From assembly GCA_023664185.1 (NCBI GenBank), contig JAMPGA010000002.1, forward strand, positions 220,322 to 284,321: DNA of 64,000 bases. Reading direction: 5' to 3'. The notes under the pieces are model-generated. The model was given only the letters and a program-made list of their open reading frames with translations, searched no databases and was not told where the DNA came from. The translations under genes were made by a program, and so were the position numbers. Shown here one piece after another: positions 36,246 through 46,079 of the stretch (the first letter of the stretch is position 1; each line of letters opens with the position of its first letter). The DNA comes from Muribaculaceae bacterium (GTDB lineage: Bacteria; Bacteroidota; Bacteroidia; Bacteroidales; Muribaculaceae).

Positions 36246-39122
36246 ATGCAAAGCAAAGGATCTTTGGGAAGCGTTGTCGCAGGCGTGATTGCCATTTTCA
36301 TGGTGCTCATCTGTGCATTCTACCTCTCCTTCACTGCTGTGACAAACAGCTATGAAAAGAAGGCCGAGGAGTATGCAGCAGCCGAAGCCGCTAAGGACAA
36401 CAATTCGCCGGACACCAAACGCAAGGCCTACAGCGACTACATCAAAAACATCGCTAACGAGAAGGTCTATCTCGGTTACACTTTCAATGAAGTTCAGAAA
36501 TTAGCCGTCGGGCTTGGCCTCGACCTCAAGGGCGGTATGAACGTCACACTGCAGGTTTCAGTCCCTGACATCCTTCGCTCAATGGCCAACGCCGAGGGCA
36601 ACCCCTATTTCAATACTGCCGTAGCCAACGCCGACTCAGTGGCTCGCGTAAACAAATCGGCCGACTATATCGACATATTCTGCGAAGAATATCGCAAACT
36701 CGATCCCCAGGGCGACCTCTCGGTCGTGTTCAAGGATCAGGTGCAGCGCGGCCAGGATTTCAACGCTGTCAAGAACGCCCTGAAGCAGGAGGTCAAGGAC
36801 CGCGTAAGCTCGTCGACCAACGTGCTCCGCACCCGTATCGACCAGTTTGGCGTTGTAGCTCCCAATATCCAGGAGCTTGAAAAAGACGGTCAGATCCTGC
36901 TCGAGCTCCCCGGTGTAAAGGAGCACGAACGTGTGAGAGAGCTGCTCAAATCGAGCGCCAACCTCGAGTTCTACGAGACAACTCCCTTCTCCGAGATTTC
37001 AGGCGCACTCCAGCAGCTCGACAACGCACTGCGTGCCGACACACTGGGCAACGGCAAGGGCCTCTTCGACTACTTCCTGCAGGTGGGCAACCCCCGCAAC
37101 CTGATCGGTGTAGGCGCAGCCTCCGAGACCGCCCGCGACACCATCAACGCGCTGCTCGCCTCGCCCACAGCCAAACGCATACTCCCCTCCAACGTCAAGC
37201 TGGCATGGGAATTCAAGCCTGAGGTTGTCCAGATCGACGACTCCATCCGCGGCAAGCGCAACCTGGCCATCTATCAGCTCGTGGCTCTCAAGACCACCAA
37301 CGGCAAGGCAGCTCTGAGCGGCGACGTTATCACCACAGCCACATCAGACTACGACGCCATGCAGGGCGGCAACTATGTGAGCATGAACATGAAGCCCGAG
37401 GCAGCACGCCAGTGGGCACGCATCACAGCAGCCAACATTGAGAAGCAGGTGGCCATCGTGCTCGACGACCACGTCTACTCAGCACCCCGCGTGAACTCAG
37501 TTATCGAAGGGGGCCGCTCACAGATCACCGGCGACTTCACCACCGACGAGGCAAAAGACCTTGCCAACGTGCTCAAGTCCGGTAAGATGGCCGCTAAGGT
37601 CGACATCATCTCCGACACCGTCATCGGCCCGTCGCTGGGCGAGCAGGCTATCCACGACGGCCTCTGGTCGTTCATCATAGCCCTGGTGCTCCTGATGATC
37701 TTCATGTGTCTTATCTACGGTCCCATCCCCGGCCTCATCGCCAATGTGGCTCTGATCTTCAACATCTTCTTCACCTTCGGCATCCTGGCCTCGTTCCAGG
37801 CCGTGCTTACCCTCTCTGGTATAGCCGGTGTCGTGCTTGCCCTGGGTATGGCGGTTGACGCCAACGTGCTCATCTACGAGCGCGCCAAAGAGGAGCTCCG
37901 TGCAGGCAAGAGTGTGCAGAACGCCATCTCCGACGGTTACTCCAACGCCTTCTCGGCCATCTTCGACTCCAACCTCACATCGATTATCACCGGTGTGATC
38001 CTGCTGCTCTTCGGCACAGGCCCCATCAAGGGCTTTGCCACCACACTTATCATAGGTATTATTTGCTCGTTCTTCACAGCGGTTTATCTGACACGCCTCA
38101 TCTACATCATGTGTGGCAAGACCAAACCCTTCCAGAACCTCACCTTCACCACCGCTCTGTCGGCCAAGATGTTCAAGGGTTCACACTTCAACTTCCTGGG
38201 CGCTCGCAAGGCCAGCTTCACCATCGTGGGTATCCTTGCTGCTGTGGTAGTGATAAGCCTCTTCGTACGCGGCCTCAACCAGGGCATCGACTTCTCGGGC
38301 GGTCGCAACTACGTGGTGCAGTTTGAGCATCCCGTCAAGACCCACGAGCTGCAGGCCAAGCTCCAGCCCCTCTTCGATGGCGCTCAGCTCAGCGTCATCA
38401 CCATCGACGACGACACCAAAGTGCGTATCTCGACCAACTACAAGATCGACTCTGACGCCGAGGGCATCGACGACGAGATCACCGACATCCTCTACAACGG
38501 TCTGGAGTCGGAGCTCAACGGTATGAGCAAGGCCGACTTCTCGACCACCAACGAGCACATCGGCATCATGTCGTCGCAGAAGGTAGGTCCTACCGTGGCC
38601 AACGACATGCGCACCGACGCCTACATAGCCGTGATCATAGCGCTTATAGCTATGTTCCTCTACATCCTGCTGCGCTTCCGCAACGTGGCCTTCTCAGTGG
38701 GTGCCCTTGCAGCCGTGGCCTTCACAGCCTTCACCATCATCGGCTTCTACTCGATATTCCAGGGCGTGTTCCCCTTCGCTATGGAGATTGACCAGTCGTT
38801 TATCGCCGCCATCCTCACCGTGATCGGTTATCAGATCAACGATACAGTGGTGGTATTCGACCGTGTCCGCGAGAACGTGGGTCTCTATCCCAAGCAGAAC
38901 TTCTTCGAAACCATCAACTCGTCCATCAATTCGACCCTCGGACGTACAGTGATGACCTCGTCGTCAACCCTGCTTGTGCTCCTCTGTATCTTCGTGCTCG
39001 GCGGCGATGCCATCCGCTCGTTCGTCTTCGCAATGATCTGGGGTGTGATCATAGGCACACTGGCCACCATGTTTGTGGCTGCTCCCGTGGCTTACATCAC
39101 CGACGCCCGTCGCAAAAAATAA
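36246..39122 (+). CDS. secDF: Protein translocase subunit SecDF (fused)
   Basis: A 958-residue natural fusion of SecD and SecF, usual in Bacteroidetes. The SecD half has the D1 motif GLDLKGGMNVTLQV (about residue 94), a large periplasmic P1 domain, and RND-type helices with LALGMAVDANVLIYERAKEE. The SecF half begins about residue 650 with GIDFSGGRNYVVQF and contains GYQINDTVVVFDRVRENV. It uses the proton gradient to pull preproteins across the membrane after SecA. It has its own promoter and terminator, so it is probably monocistronic. Confidence 0.97.
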   Translation: MQSKGSLGSVVAGVIAIFMVLICAFYLSFTAVTNSYEKKAEEYAAAEAAKDNNSPDTKRKAYSDYIKNIANEKVYLGYTFNEVQKLAVGLGLDLKGGMNVTLQVSVPDILRSMANAEGNPYFNTAVANADSVARVNKSADYIDIFCEEYRKLDPQGDLSVVFKDQVQRGQDFNAVKNALKQEVKDRVSSSTNVLRTRIDQFGVVAPNIQELEKDGQILLELPGVKEHERVRELLKSSANLEFYETTPFSEISGALQQLDNALRADTLGNGKGLFDYFLQVGNPRNLIGVGAASETARDTINALLASPTAKRILPSNVKLAWEFKPEVVQIDDSIRGKRNLAIYQLVALKTTNGKAALSGDVITTATSDYDAMQGGNYVSMNMKPEAARQWARITAANIEKQVAIVLDDHVYSAPRVNSVIEGGRSQITGDFTTDEAKDLANVLKSGKMAAKVDIISDTVIGPSLGEQAIHDGLWSFIIALVLLMIFMCLIYGPIPGLIANVALIFNIFFTFGILASFQAVLTLSGIAGVVLALGMAVDANVLIYERAKEELRAGKSVQNAISDGYSNAFSAIFDSNLTSIITGVILLLFGTGPIKGFATTLIIGIICSFFTAVYLTRLIYIMCGKTKPFQNLTFTTALSAKMFKGSHFNFLGARKASFTIVGILAAVVVISLFVRGLNQGIDFSGGRNYVVQFEHPVKTHELQAKLQPLFDGAQLSVITIDDDTKVRISTNYKIDSDAEGIDDEITDILYNGLESELNGMSKADFSTTNEHIGIMSSQKVGPTVANDMRTDAYIAVIIALIAMFLYILLRFRNVAFSVGALAAVAFTAFTIIGFYSIFQGVFPFAMEIDQSFIAAILTVIGYQINDTVVVFDRVRENVGLYPKQNFFETINSSINSTLGRTVMTSSSTLLVLLCIFVLGGDAIRSFVFAMIWGVIIGTLATMFVAAPVAYITDARRKK

Positions 39123-39166
39123 ACCACATCCCGGCTGAGCTCCGTGCTGCAGCCGTGACACTATAG

Positions 39167-39211
39167 AAAAAGGCCTTGAAGTCGGCTCAACCCGACTTTG
39201 AGGCCTTTTTC
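39167..39211 (+). terminator. Terminator after secDF
   Basis: AAAAAGGCCT-TG-AAGTCGG pairs with CCGACTT-TG-AGGCCTTTTT around CTCAAC, a long stem ending in a T run. Confidence 0.9.
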
Positions 39212-39271
39212 TTGCTATTGAGTGAATATTTTCGTAAATTAGCGGAGTAAAAACAAAATAACCTATTGCAG

Positions 39272-40351
39272 ATGTCATCACACCGTTATTGTGTCATCAT
39301 GTGTGGCGGCGTAGGTAGCCGCTTCTGGCCCTATTCGCGCGAAGATTGTCCCAAACAGTTCATCGACTTCCTGGGCACAGGCCGCTCGCTGCTGCAGATG
39401 TCATATGACCGCATACTCCCCATAGTTCCCAAAGAAAATATCGTCGTAGTGACCAACGCTCGCTATGCCGATCTTATACGCACCCAGCTCCCCGACATCG
39501 AGCCCCACAACATACTGCTCGAGCCGGCACGCCGCAACACGGCCCCCTGTATAGCCTGGGCGGCATATCATATCCATGCCCTCGATCCGGAGGCTTCGAT
39601 GATCGTGACCCCGTCAGACCATCTCATTACCGGCGAGGCCAAGTTTGCCGACTGTGTGCTACGCGGTTTCGACTTCATAGAGCAGCGCGATGCCCTGCTC
39701 ACTCTGGGTATCACCCCCAACCGCCCCGAGACCGGTTACGGATACATACAGATAGGACGCGAGGAGATACCCGGAATACGCAAGGTGAAGACCTTTACCG
39801 AGAAGCCCGACCTCGAGCTGGCAAAGGTGTTCCTGCAGTCGGGCGAGTTTTTCTGGAACGCCGGCATCTTCCTGTGGCGCGCCGACTCCATCATGTCGGC
39901 TCTCCACAAATACACCCCCGACCTGGCAGCCCTCTTCGACAGCGGCGCAGCCGACTTCGGCACACTCCGCGAGAAGTCCTTTATCGAAGTCAACTTCGAA
40001 GCCTGCCCCGCCAACTCCATAGACTATGCCGTGATGGAGAAGGCCGATAACGTCTATGTGGAGTGCGCTGACTTTGCCTGGAACGACCTGGGCACCTGGA
40101 GTGCCCTCTACGACAATATGCCCAAGGACGAGCACGCAAATGTGACACGCGGCACACGCCTCATAGCCTACAACTCGGAGGGCAACGTCGTGGCCGTGCC
40201 TGCAGGCAAACTCGTGGTGGCCGACGGCCTCAACGACTATATCGTGGCCGACACCGGCGACGTGCTCCTAATATGCCCCAAGAGCGAGGAGCAGCGCATA
40301 AAGCAGATGGTAAACGACGTCAAGCTCGAATTTGGCGAGAAATACCTCTAA
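39272..40351 (+). CDS. manC: Mannose-1-phosphate guanylyltransferase
   Basis: About 359 residues from the ATG at 39272. The frame could also begin two codons earlier at a TTG, but ATG is preferred. It is a nucleotidyltransferase making GDP-mannose from GTP and mannose-1-phosphate for glycan and fucose precursors. The signature MCGGVGSRFWPYSREDCPKQF begins at about residue 10, and the FTEKPDLELA and FFWNAGIFLWR segments are typical. There is no C-terminal isomerase domain, so it is a monofunctional GMP. It lies about 50 nt upstream of the Rel/SpoT gene. Confidence 0.93.
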   Translation: MSSHRYCVIMCGGVGSRFWPYSREDCPKQFIDFLGTGRSLLQMSYDRILPIVPKENIVVVTNARYADLIRTQLPDIEPHNILLEPARRNTAPCIAWAAYHIHALDPEASMIVTPSDHLITGEAKFADCVLRGFDFIEQRDALLTLGITPNRPETGYGYIQIGREEIPGIRKVKTFTEKPDLELAKVFLQSGEFFWNAGIFLWRADSIMSALHKYTPDLAALFDSGAADFGTLREKSFIEVNFEACPANSIDYAVMEKADNVYVECADFAWNDLGTWSALYDNMPKDEHANVTRGTRLIAYNSEGNVVAVPAGKLVVADGLNDYIVADTGDVLLICPKSEEQRIKQMVNDVKLEFGEKYL

Positions 40352-40401
40352 CCCCTCTCAAATCATTCCCCCCCCTCAGACCCTCACACACCCCCGCCCA
40401 C

Positions 40402-42648
40402 ATGTCGCCCGAAGAAGAAGACCGCATGGTCGAAGCCCAGTATCAAGAACTCCTGCAAGGCTATCTGGCCAGCAACCACCGCAAAAAAACCGATCTTATA
40501 GAGCGCGCCTACCACTTTGCCAGGGAGGCTCACAAAGGTGTGCGCCGACGTTCGGGGGAGCCTTACATACTCCATCCCATCGCGGTGGCCAGAATCGTGT
40601 CGGCCGAGATGGGGCTGGGATCGACCTCGATATGCACTGCACTGCTCCACGACGTGGTGGAGGACACTGAGTTTACCGTCGAGGACATCGAAAACCACTT
40701 CGGCAAGAAGATAGCTGAGCTGGTGGCCGGACTCACCAAGATTTCGGGCGGCATATTCGGCGACAAGGCCTCGGCTCAGGCCGAGAACTTCCGCAAGCTG
40801 CTCCTCACCATGAGCCAGGATATACGAGTGGTGCTCATCAAGATGGCCGACCGCCTCCACAACATGCGCACCCTCGGCTCCATGGCCCCGGCCAAACAGT
40901 ACAAGATAGCCGGCGAGACCCTCTATATCTACGCCCCGCTGGCCCACAGACTCGGCCTCTTTGCCATAAAGACCGAGCTCGAGGATCTGGCATTCAAGTA
41001 TGAGCATCCGGCCGAGTATGAGCGCATCGCATCGCTGCTCAAGAAGAGCGAGCGAGGCCGCGCGAAGGACTATGGCAACTTTGCTGCCCCGGTGCGCAGG
41101 CGCCTCGACCAGATGGGGATCACCTACGAGGCCAAAGCTCGTGTGAAAAGCGTCTACTCCATATGGCGCAAGATGCACACCAAGCAGGTGCCCTTCGAGG
41201 AGGTCTACGACCTCTATGCCATGCGCATCATATTTGATGTGCCCGAAGGGGAGAACGAAAAAGAGATGTGCTATCGCATCTATGCCGCCCTCACCGACCT
41301 CTACAAGCCCCACCCTGAGCGCACACGCGACTGGGTAGTGACCCCCAAGGCCAACGGCTATCAGGCGCTCCACGTCACCTTGATGGGCCCCGACGGCAAT
41401 TGGGTGGAGGTGCAGATACGCTCGCGCCGCATGGACGAGATAGCCGAAAAAGGATTTGCAGCCCACTGGAAATACAAAATAGGTGGCAACACCGAGGAGG
41501 AGAGCGAGCTGACAGTGTGGCTGCGCACCATCAAGGATATCCTCGACGACCCCAACCCCAATGCCATCGACTTTCTGGACACGCTGAAGCTCAATCTGTT
41601 TTCAAGCGAAATAGTAGTGTTCACACCCAAGGGCGAGCTGCTCACGCTTCCGGCTGGGTCCACAGTGCTCGATGTGGCCTACACACTCCACTCCCAGCTG
41701 GGCAACAGATGTATAGCCGGAAAGATCAACCATAAGCTGGTGCCCCTGTCACACACCCTCAACTCAGGCGACCAGGTGGAGGTGCTCACCTCGCAGACAC
41801 AGACCCCCAAGGCCGAGTGGCTCAAATTTTTGGCCACAGCCAAGGCGCGCACACGCCTGCGCAAAGAGCTGAGGCGCGAACAGCAACCCAACATCGAGGA
41901 AGGCCACAAGATTTTCGACAAATTCCTGGCCGACAACAATATAATCCTCAACAACGATGTGATGACCAAGATCCTTGGCACCTACCACGTGCGCTCGCGC
42001 GAGGAGCTGTTTCAGCGCCTGGGATCGGGCGAAGCCTCCATCGACGACTATCTGAACGCCAACACCTCCTCTACAGCCAAGCGTCTGATAAGCCGCCTGT
42101 TCAAACTGGGCTTCAAGACCACCAAGACAGTGACGCGGCGCAAATCGAAGACTGCGGAGTCGCTCCCCGTCAGCACACCGCAGAGCATCAACACCAAGGG
42201 GACCTATATATTGCGCTTCAACGATACCGAGCACAACTTCCTGCTCTCCGACTGCTGCCGCCCCATTCCGGGCGACGATGTGATGGGCTTCATCACCGAC
42301 GAGGGGAAAGTGCAGATACACTCGCTCACCTGCCCGCGCGCCCAGGTGCTCAAAGCCAGCTATGGCCCCAGAATCCTGGCCGTGGAGTGGGACTCTGTCA
42401 CCGAAAAGTTCCTGGCTACCATACGCATTGAGGGCATAGACCGCCACGGCATCCTCTCGGAGATAACCCGCGAGATATCCACCGCCATGGGCATAGACAT
42501 ACGTCGCCTCAACATCGAAGCCCAGGGCGAAGTGTTTGCCTGCGATCTCGGCGTTAAAGTGGCCAACACCGCCGACGTCGACTCCCTCTGCAAAAAGCTC
42601 ATGAAAATCAAGGGCGTCCGCCGCGCCGAGCGTGTGAAGGAAGCTTGA
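40402..42648 (+). CDS. spoT: Bifunctional (p)ppGpp synthetase/hydrolase (Rel/SpoT)
   Basis: About 748 residues from the ATG at 40402; the longer frame overlaps manC. Domains in order: an HD hydrolase domain with LHDVVEDTEF (His-Asp and Glu-Asp pair intact), a synthetase domain with YDLYAMRIIFDV and PKANGYQALHVTLMG, a TGS domain (about 405-465, VFTPKGELLTLPAGSTVLDV), a helical/zinc-finger-like region with DCCRPIPGDDV, and a C-terminal ACT domain. Both catalytic centres look intact, so it should make and remove (p)ppGpp and control the stringent response. Cytoplasmic. Confidence 0.94.
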   Translation: MSPEEEDRMVEAQYQELLQGYLASNHRKKTDLIERAYHFAREAHKGVRRRSGEPYILHPIAVARIVSAEMGLGSTSICTALLHDVVEDTEFTVEDIENHFGKKIAELVAGLTKISGGIFGDKASAQAENFRKLLLTMSQDIRVVLIKMADRLHNMRTLGSMAPAKQYKIAGETLYIYAPLAHRLGLFAIKTELEDLAFKYEHPAEYERIASLLKKSERGRAKDYGNFAAPVRRRLDQMGITYEAKARVKSVYSIWRKMHTKQVPFEEVYDLYAMRIIFDVPEGENEKEMCYRIYAALTDLYKPHPERTRDWVVTPKANGYQALHVTLMGPDGNWVEVQIRSRRMDEIAEKGFAAHWKYKIGGNTEEESELTVWLRTIKDILDDPNPNAIDFLDTLKLNLFSSEIVVFTPKGELLTLPAGSTVLDVAYTLHSQLGNRCIAGKINHKLVPLSHTLNSGDQVEVLTSQTQTPKAEWLKFLATAKARTRLRKELRREQQPNIEEGHKIFDKFLADNNIILNNDVMTKILGTYHVRSREELFQRLGSGEASIDDYLNANTSSTAKRLISRLFKLGFKTTKTVTRRKSKTAESLPVSTPQSINTKGTYILRFNDTEHNFLLSDCCRPIPGDDVMGFITDEGKVQIHSLTCPRAQVLKASYGPRILAVEWDSVTEKFLATIRIEGIDRHGILSEITREISTAMGIDIRRLNIEAQGEVFACDLGVKVANTADVDSLCKKLMKIKGVRRAERVKEA

Positions 42649-42768
42649 AAGAGGCCTATCAGTGGATCGTAGATTCATTTTACGCCCTTCTGATTACCAA
42701 AATCTCCATCTTTGTCAACCATCCGGTTTTCGCTTTTGTTATATCTTTAAACTCATCAAAAAAATATC

Positions 42769-44616
42769 ATGTACAAAATTTTATCATTCATCAAAGGGCT
42801 TATCGTGCTGCTGATTGGCGCGGTGGCAATCCCGTCGTTTGCCTCACAGGTCGACTTTGTGGTTGACAATATCGCATACAATATTTCTGACGATGGTCTC
42901 GGCGAGGGTGAGTGCAAAGTTACTATCAATCCGGGCTTTACCTACGAAGGCCGTATAACCATCCCCGAGAATGTGACTCACGATGGCAAGTCGTATAAAG
43001 TTGTTGCTATTGGTGACAGCGCTTTTAGAAAGCAGGATAAATTGATCGGTGTAGATTTTCCCAATTCACTGAAAGTAATTGAAGATTTGGCCTTTTCCGG
43101 TTCAGGTTTGAGAAAAACTGAATTTCCGAAATCATTGGAGAAGATAGGGGAAAGTGCTTTTAATTCTGGTTGTGAGGGAGAAGTTATTCTTACGTCGATT
43201 AAAGAAATTGGCAGAGACGCATTTCGTGACTCCCATATTAATAAGTTAGTGATTTCAGGAGATTTAAAGGAAATTAAGAATTACACTTTCTATGGTTGTG
43301 ACTATCTTAAGGAGGTTCAACTTCCGGAAGGGTTAATTTCTATAGATGATCATGCTTTCTATGAGTGCGATAGGTTGACGACTATTAGTCTTCCAAATTC
43401 AGTGGAGTATATAGGATCGCATGCATTTGGCTACTGCTATAAATTAGAGCTCGCTGAATTGCCCAAATCATTAAAGACAATAGATGATTATGGCTTTGAA
43501 AGGTGTTATTCACTGGAAATAAATGAGATGCCAGAATCTTTGGAGAAAATTGGAAAATTTGCATTCAATAATTGTGGATTTGGAGATACACTTGATTTAA
43601 AGTTCGTAAAAGAGTTAGGCCAAGATGCTTTTTCAAATTGTGGATTTAAAAAACTTATCCTATCCCCAGAATTAAAATATACCGGCTACAATTCATTCCA
43701 GGGCGGTCAAAATCTTGAGATTGTTGAAATTCCGGATGGAGTAGTCACAATAAACTCCGGCACATTCAATTTCTGTAAGAAATTACATACTGTAAATTTC
43801 GGAAATACAGTTGCTACGATTGAAGCATATGCTTTTAGCTATTGTTATAATCTGAAAAACCTTGAATTACCAAATTCATTAAATAGAATCACTAATTGGG
43901 CATTTGATCAGAGTGGCATTAAAGATGTGGCACTACCCGGATCTTTAACGAGGTTAGATCCGTCTACTTTCAGCAACGTCAAGCTTGGAACCCTTACATT
44001 AGCACCCTCCGACAAGGATTTACAACTTCCGACTTCGACATTTCGGATTGAGGGTCAATCCCATGATGCGAATTATCAATTTACAGGTGTCGGCATTGAT
44101 ACTTTGATCACCGGCAGAACTCTCCATCTTGTCGAAGAAGAAGGCTTGGGTGAGGATCCTCTATCCGGCATCTCGAGTTTCATATTTCTGAAGGATACGG
44201 ATGCCACTCCGGTGCTTGACCTGTATCATTTCAGGAATCCGGATGCTCAGGGACAACCCTGCAACCTTGTATTGGGGATAAACGTCAAGACCCCCAATGA
44301 CTTCTCGAAGATGATCCTCAAGACTCTGACCATGGCTGACCCGGTACCTCCGGTGTGCCCCACATTCTCGAAGGAGCAGTATGACACCCTGGAGCTCTAC
44401 GTCCCGGCCGAAGGGATCGAAGCCTACAAAGCGGCCGAGGGTTGGAAGAACTTCTTCAGCATCAATGTATCGGGCATTGAGAAGAACGTAGTAATCACCG
44501 ACCGTAGCGTCGTAGCTCGCTACGACCTGCAAGGTCGACCCGTAAAGGAAGGCTACGAAGGCATCGTGATAGTTCACTACTCCGACGGCACCGTGCGCAA
44601 GGAACTGGCAAGGTAG
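42769..44616 (+). CDS. Secreted BspA-like LRR protein with conserved C-terminal tail
   Basis: A 615-residue protein with a signal peptide (MYKILSFIKGLIVLLIGAVA...PSFA), an N-terminal DFVVDNIAYNISDDGLG module, and about twelve LRR_5 repeats of some 23 residues with the pattern ...I..xAFxxCxxLxxIxLPxS. A linker (GISSFIFLKDTDATPVLD) leads to a PVCPTFSKEQYDTLELYVPA segment and a tail with ARYDLQGRPVKEGYEGIVIV and DGTVRKELAR. It is a plus-strand paralogue of the protein at 51101-52972: the same N-terminal module, linker and tail, with diverged repeats. Its DNA is more AT-rich than its neighbours in the repeat part, and GC-rich again in the tail. Likely a cell-surface adhesin or host-interaction protein. 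Confidence 0.88.
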   Translation: MYKILSFIKGLIVLLIGAVAIPSFASQVDFVVDNIAYNISDDGLGEGECKVTINPGFTYEGRITIPENVTHDGKSYKVVAIGDSAFRKQDKLIGVDFPNSLKVIEDLAFSGSGLRKTEFPKSLEKIGESAFNSGCEGEVILTSIKEIGRDAFRDSHINKLVISGDLKEIKNYTFYGCDYLKEVQLPEGLISIDDHAFYECDRLTTISLPNSVEYIGSHAFGYCYKLELAELPKSLKTIDDYGFERCYSLEINEMPESLEKIGKFAFNNCGFGDTLDLKFVKELGQDAFSNCGFKKLILSPELKYTGYNSFQGGQNLEIVEIPDGVVTINSGTFNFCKKLHTVNFGNTVATIEAYAFSYCYNLKNLELPNSLNRITNWAFDQSGIKDVALPGSLTRLDPSTFSNVKLGTLTLAPSDKDLQLPTSTFRIEGQSHDANYQFTGVGIDTLITGRTLHLVEEEGLGEDPLSGISSFIFLKDTDATPVLDLYHFRNPDAQGQPCNLVLGINVKTPNDFSKMILKTLTMADPVPPVCPTFSKEQYDTLELYVPAEGIEAYKAAEGWKNFFSINVSGIEKNVVITDRSVVARYDLQGRPVKEGYEGIVIVHYSDGTVRKELAR

Positions 44617-44620
44617 TGCG

Positions 44621-44869
44621 GAGAATTGAGAATGGAGAGTTGAGAATTCACGCGCGCCCAACCTCGCAGAGGTGAAAATAGCCATAGCCCCGCGCCTCGG
44701 CGTGGGGCTATGGCTATTAATTAGTTACGACCGCGGAGAGGTTGATTAAACCCAGTGTATGTAGATAAACAGAACCTCGTAGAGGTTTTGTTCTCCCCAT
44801 ACTTGGGGCGTGAGAATGGAGAAGTTGCTCCTCAATTTCTCAACTCTCAATTCTCAATTCTCAATTCTC
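44621..44869. repeat. Palindromic intergenic element bounded by inverted 7-bp tandem repeats
   Basis: The left end has four copies of a GAGAATT-like heptamer (44621-44648). The right end has about five copies of its complement, TTCTCAA/CTCTCAA (about 44832-44869), running up to the ribE stop. Between them are several palindromes: ACCTC-GCA-GAGGT, a 15-bp stem AATAGCCATAGCCCC/GGGGCTATGGCTATT (44677-44718), AACCTC-GTA-GAGGTT, and CCCCA-TACT-TGGGG. No open frame. It resembles a non-coding mobile or REP-like element of Bacteroidales. The 15-bp stem may also act as the terminator between the convergent LRR and ribE genes. Confidence 0.65.
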
Positions 44870-45478
44870 TTACCCTTTTATCTCTGCGAGGCGGGCGAGG
44901 TATTTGCCTATGATGTCAAACTCGATGTTGACGCGTGTGCCCACGCGGATGGCTTTAAAATTGGTGTGTTCGAAGGTATATGGGATTATGGCCACACGGA
45001 AGGAGCGGAGCTCGGAGTCGCACACGGTGAGGCTCACGCCGTTGACCGTCACTGAGCCTTTCTCGACGGTCATATAGCCCTTGGCTGCCATTTCGGCAGG
45101 TACGTCATACTCAAACTTATAGTAACGGCTTCCCTCCACTTCCTGGATATCAGTGCAGAGGGCTGTGGTGTCGACGTGGCCCTGCACAATGTGACCGTCG
45201 AGGCGGCCGTTCATCAGCATGGAGCGCTCCAGATTCACCTCGTCACCCTCGCTGAGCAGACCGAGGTTGCTGCGGTCGAGGGTCTCCTGAATGGCTGTGA
45301 CGGTATATGTTTTGTCGGGGTGAAGGGCTACGACGGTGAGACACACGCCGTTGTGAGCCACACTCTGGTCTATGCGCAGCTCGTCGGTGAAGCTGCACTT
45401 TACTCTCAGATCCACATTGCCCTCTTTTCTGGTCACGCCGACTATTTTGCCGGCCTCTTCTACTATTCCTGAAAACAT
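44870..45478 (-). CDS. ribE: Riboflavin synthase, alpha subunit
   Basis: A 202-residue trimeric enzyme that dismutates two 6,7-dimethyl-8-ribityllumazine molecules to riboflavin. It has two tandem lumazine-binding domains, each starting MFSGIVEEAG-like and GHIVQGHVDTTA-like. The conserved SVAHNGVCLTV and GSVTVNGVSLTV segments sit at equivalent places. No FMN riboswitch fits in the 52-nt divergent space, so it is probably not controlled by one. Convergent with the upstream LRR gene across the repeat element. Confidence 0.96.
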   Translation of the reverse strand: MFSGIVEEAGKIVGVTRKEGNVDLRVKCSFTDELRIDQSVAHNGVCLTVVALHPDKTYTVTAIQETLDRSNLGLLSEGDEVNLERSMLMNGRLDGHIVQGHVDTTALCTDIQEVEGSRYYKFEYDVPAEMAAKGYMTVEKGSVTVNGVSLTVCDSELRSFRVAIIPYTFEHTNFKAIRVGTRVNIEFDIIGKYLARLAEIKG

Positions 45479-45494
45479 GGTTGAACTATTTTTC

Positions 45495-45525
45495 TTGCAA
45501 ATATACTGATTTTTTCTTTATTTTG
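45495..45525. promoter_or_regulatory. Overlapping divergent promoters for ribE and pduO
   Basis: On the minus strand, CAAATATA at 45498-45505 reads TATATTTG, a full -7 match, placing the ribE start site near 45494. On the plus strand, TTG at 45495-45497, 20 nt and TTATTTTG at 45518-45525 place the pduO start site near 45529, only about 2 nt before its ATG. The two elements overlap in the 52-bp space. Confidence 0.55.
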
Positions 45526-45530
45526 CCGCT

Positions 45531-46079
45531 ATGAAAAAAAGTATGATTTACACCCGCACAGGCGATGCGGGCACCACCGCGCTGGTGGGGGGCTCGCGCA
45601 TAGCCAAAAATTCGATACGTGTCTCGGCCTACGGCGATCTCGACGAGCTCAACTCCCACTTAGGGCTGGTGCAGGCTTATGCGGCCCAGATGCCCGAGGC
45701 TGCCGACGAAGCCGCCATGCTGCTGCGCATAGAGCTGACACTTTTCGGCATAGGAGCCACCCTGGCCACTCCCGGCACCTCGACGTGCAAGGCGCTGGAG
45801 GGTGATGCTGTAAAGGAGCTTGAGGAGTCGATAGATCTGATCGACTCGCTCGTGGAGCCCCAGAAATGGTTTATACTGCCCGGTGGGTGTGTGGCTGCGG
45901 CGGAGGCTCATGTGGCGCGCACGGTGTGCCGGAGAGCCGAGCGCTCCATACTCACATTGGCCGACGCTGAGCCCGTAGACCCCACCATACTCACCTACAT
46001 GAATCGTCTGAGCGACTGGCTCTACATTCTGGCCCGGCGCCTCAACGCGCTGAGCGGCGTGGCAGAGCTGAAAGTGTGA
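45531..46079 (+). CDS. pduO: Cob(I)alamin adenosyltransferase (PduO type)
   Basis: A 182-residue ATP:cobalamin adenosyltransferase that makes adenosylcobalamin. It has the N-terminal ATP site YTRTGDAGTTALVGGSRI, the VSAYGDLDELNSHLG segment, and the C-terminal ARTVCRRAERS and MNRLSDWLYILARRLN motifs. Bacteroidetes use this cofactor mainly for methylmalonyl-CoA mutase in succinate-propionate fermentation. No cobalamin riboswitch fits in the very short upstream space. The 3' end overlaps the convergent flippase gene by 38 nt. Confidence 0.93.
   Translation: MKKSMIYTRTGDAGTTALVGGSRIAKNSIRVSAYGDLDELNSHLGLVQAYAAQMPEAADEAAMLLRIELTLFGIGATLATPGTSTCKALEGDAVKELEESIDLIDSLVEPQKWFILPGGCVAAAEAHVARTVCRRAERSILTLADAEPVDPTILTYMNRLSDWLYILARRLNALSGVAELKV

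Noticed and set aside
40384..41466. 360-codon open frame opposite the Rel/SpoT gene
   Set aside because: Antisense shadow of a conserved enzyme, with no domain.
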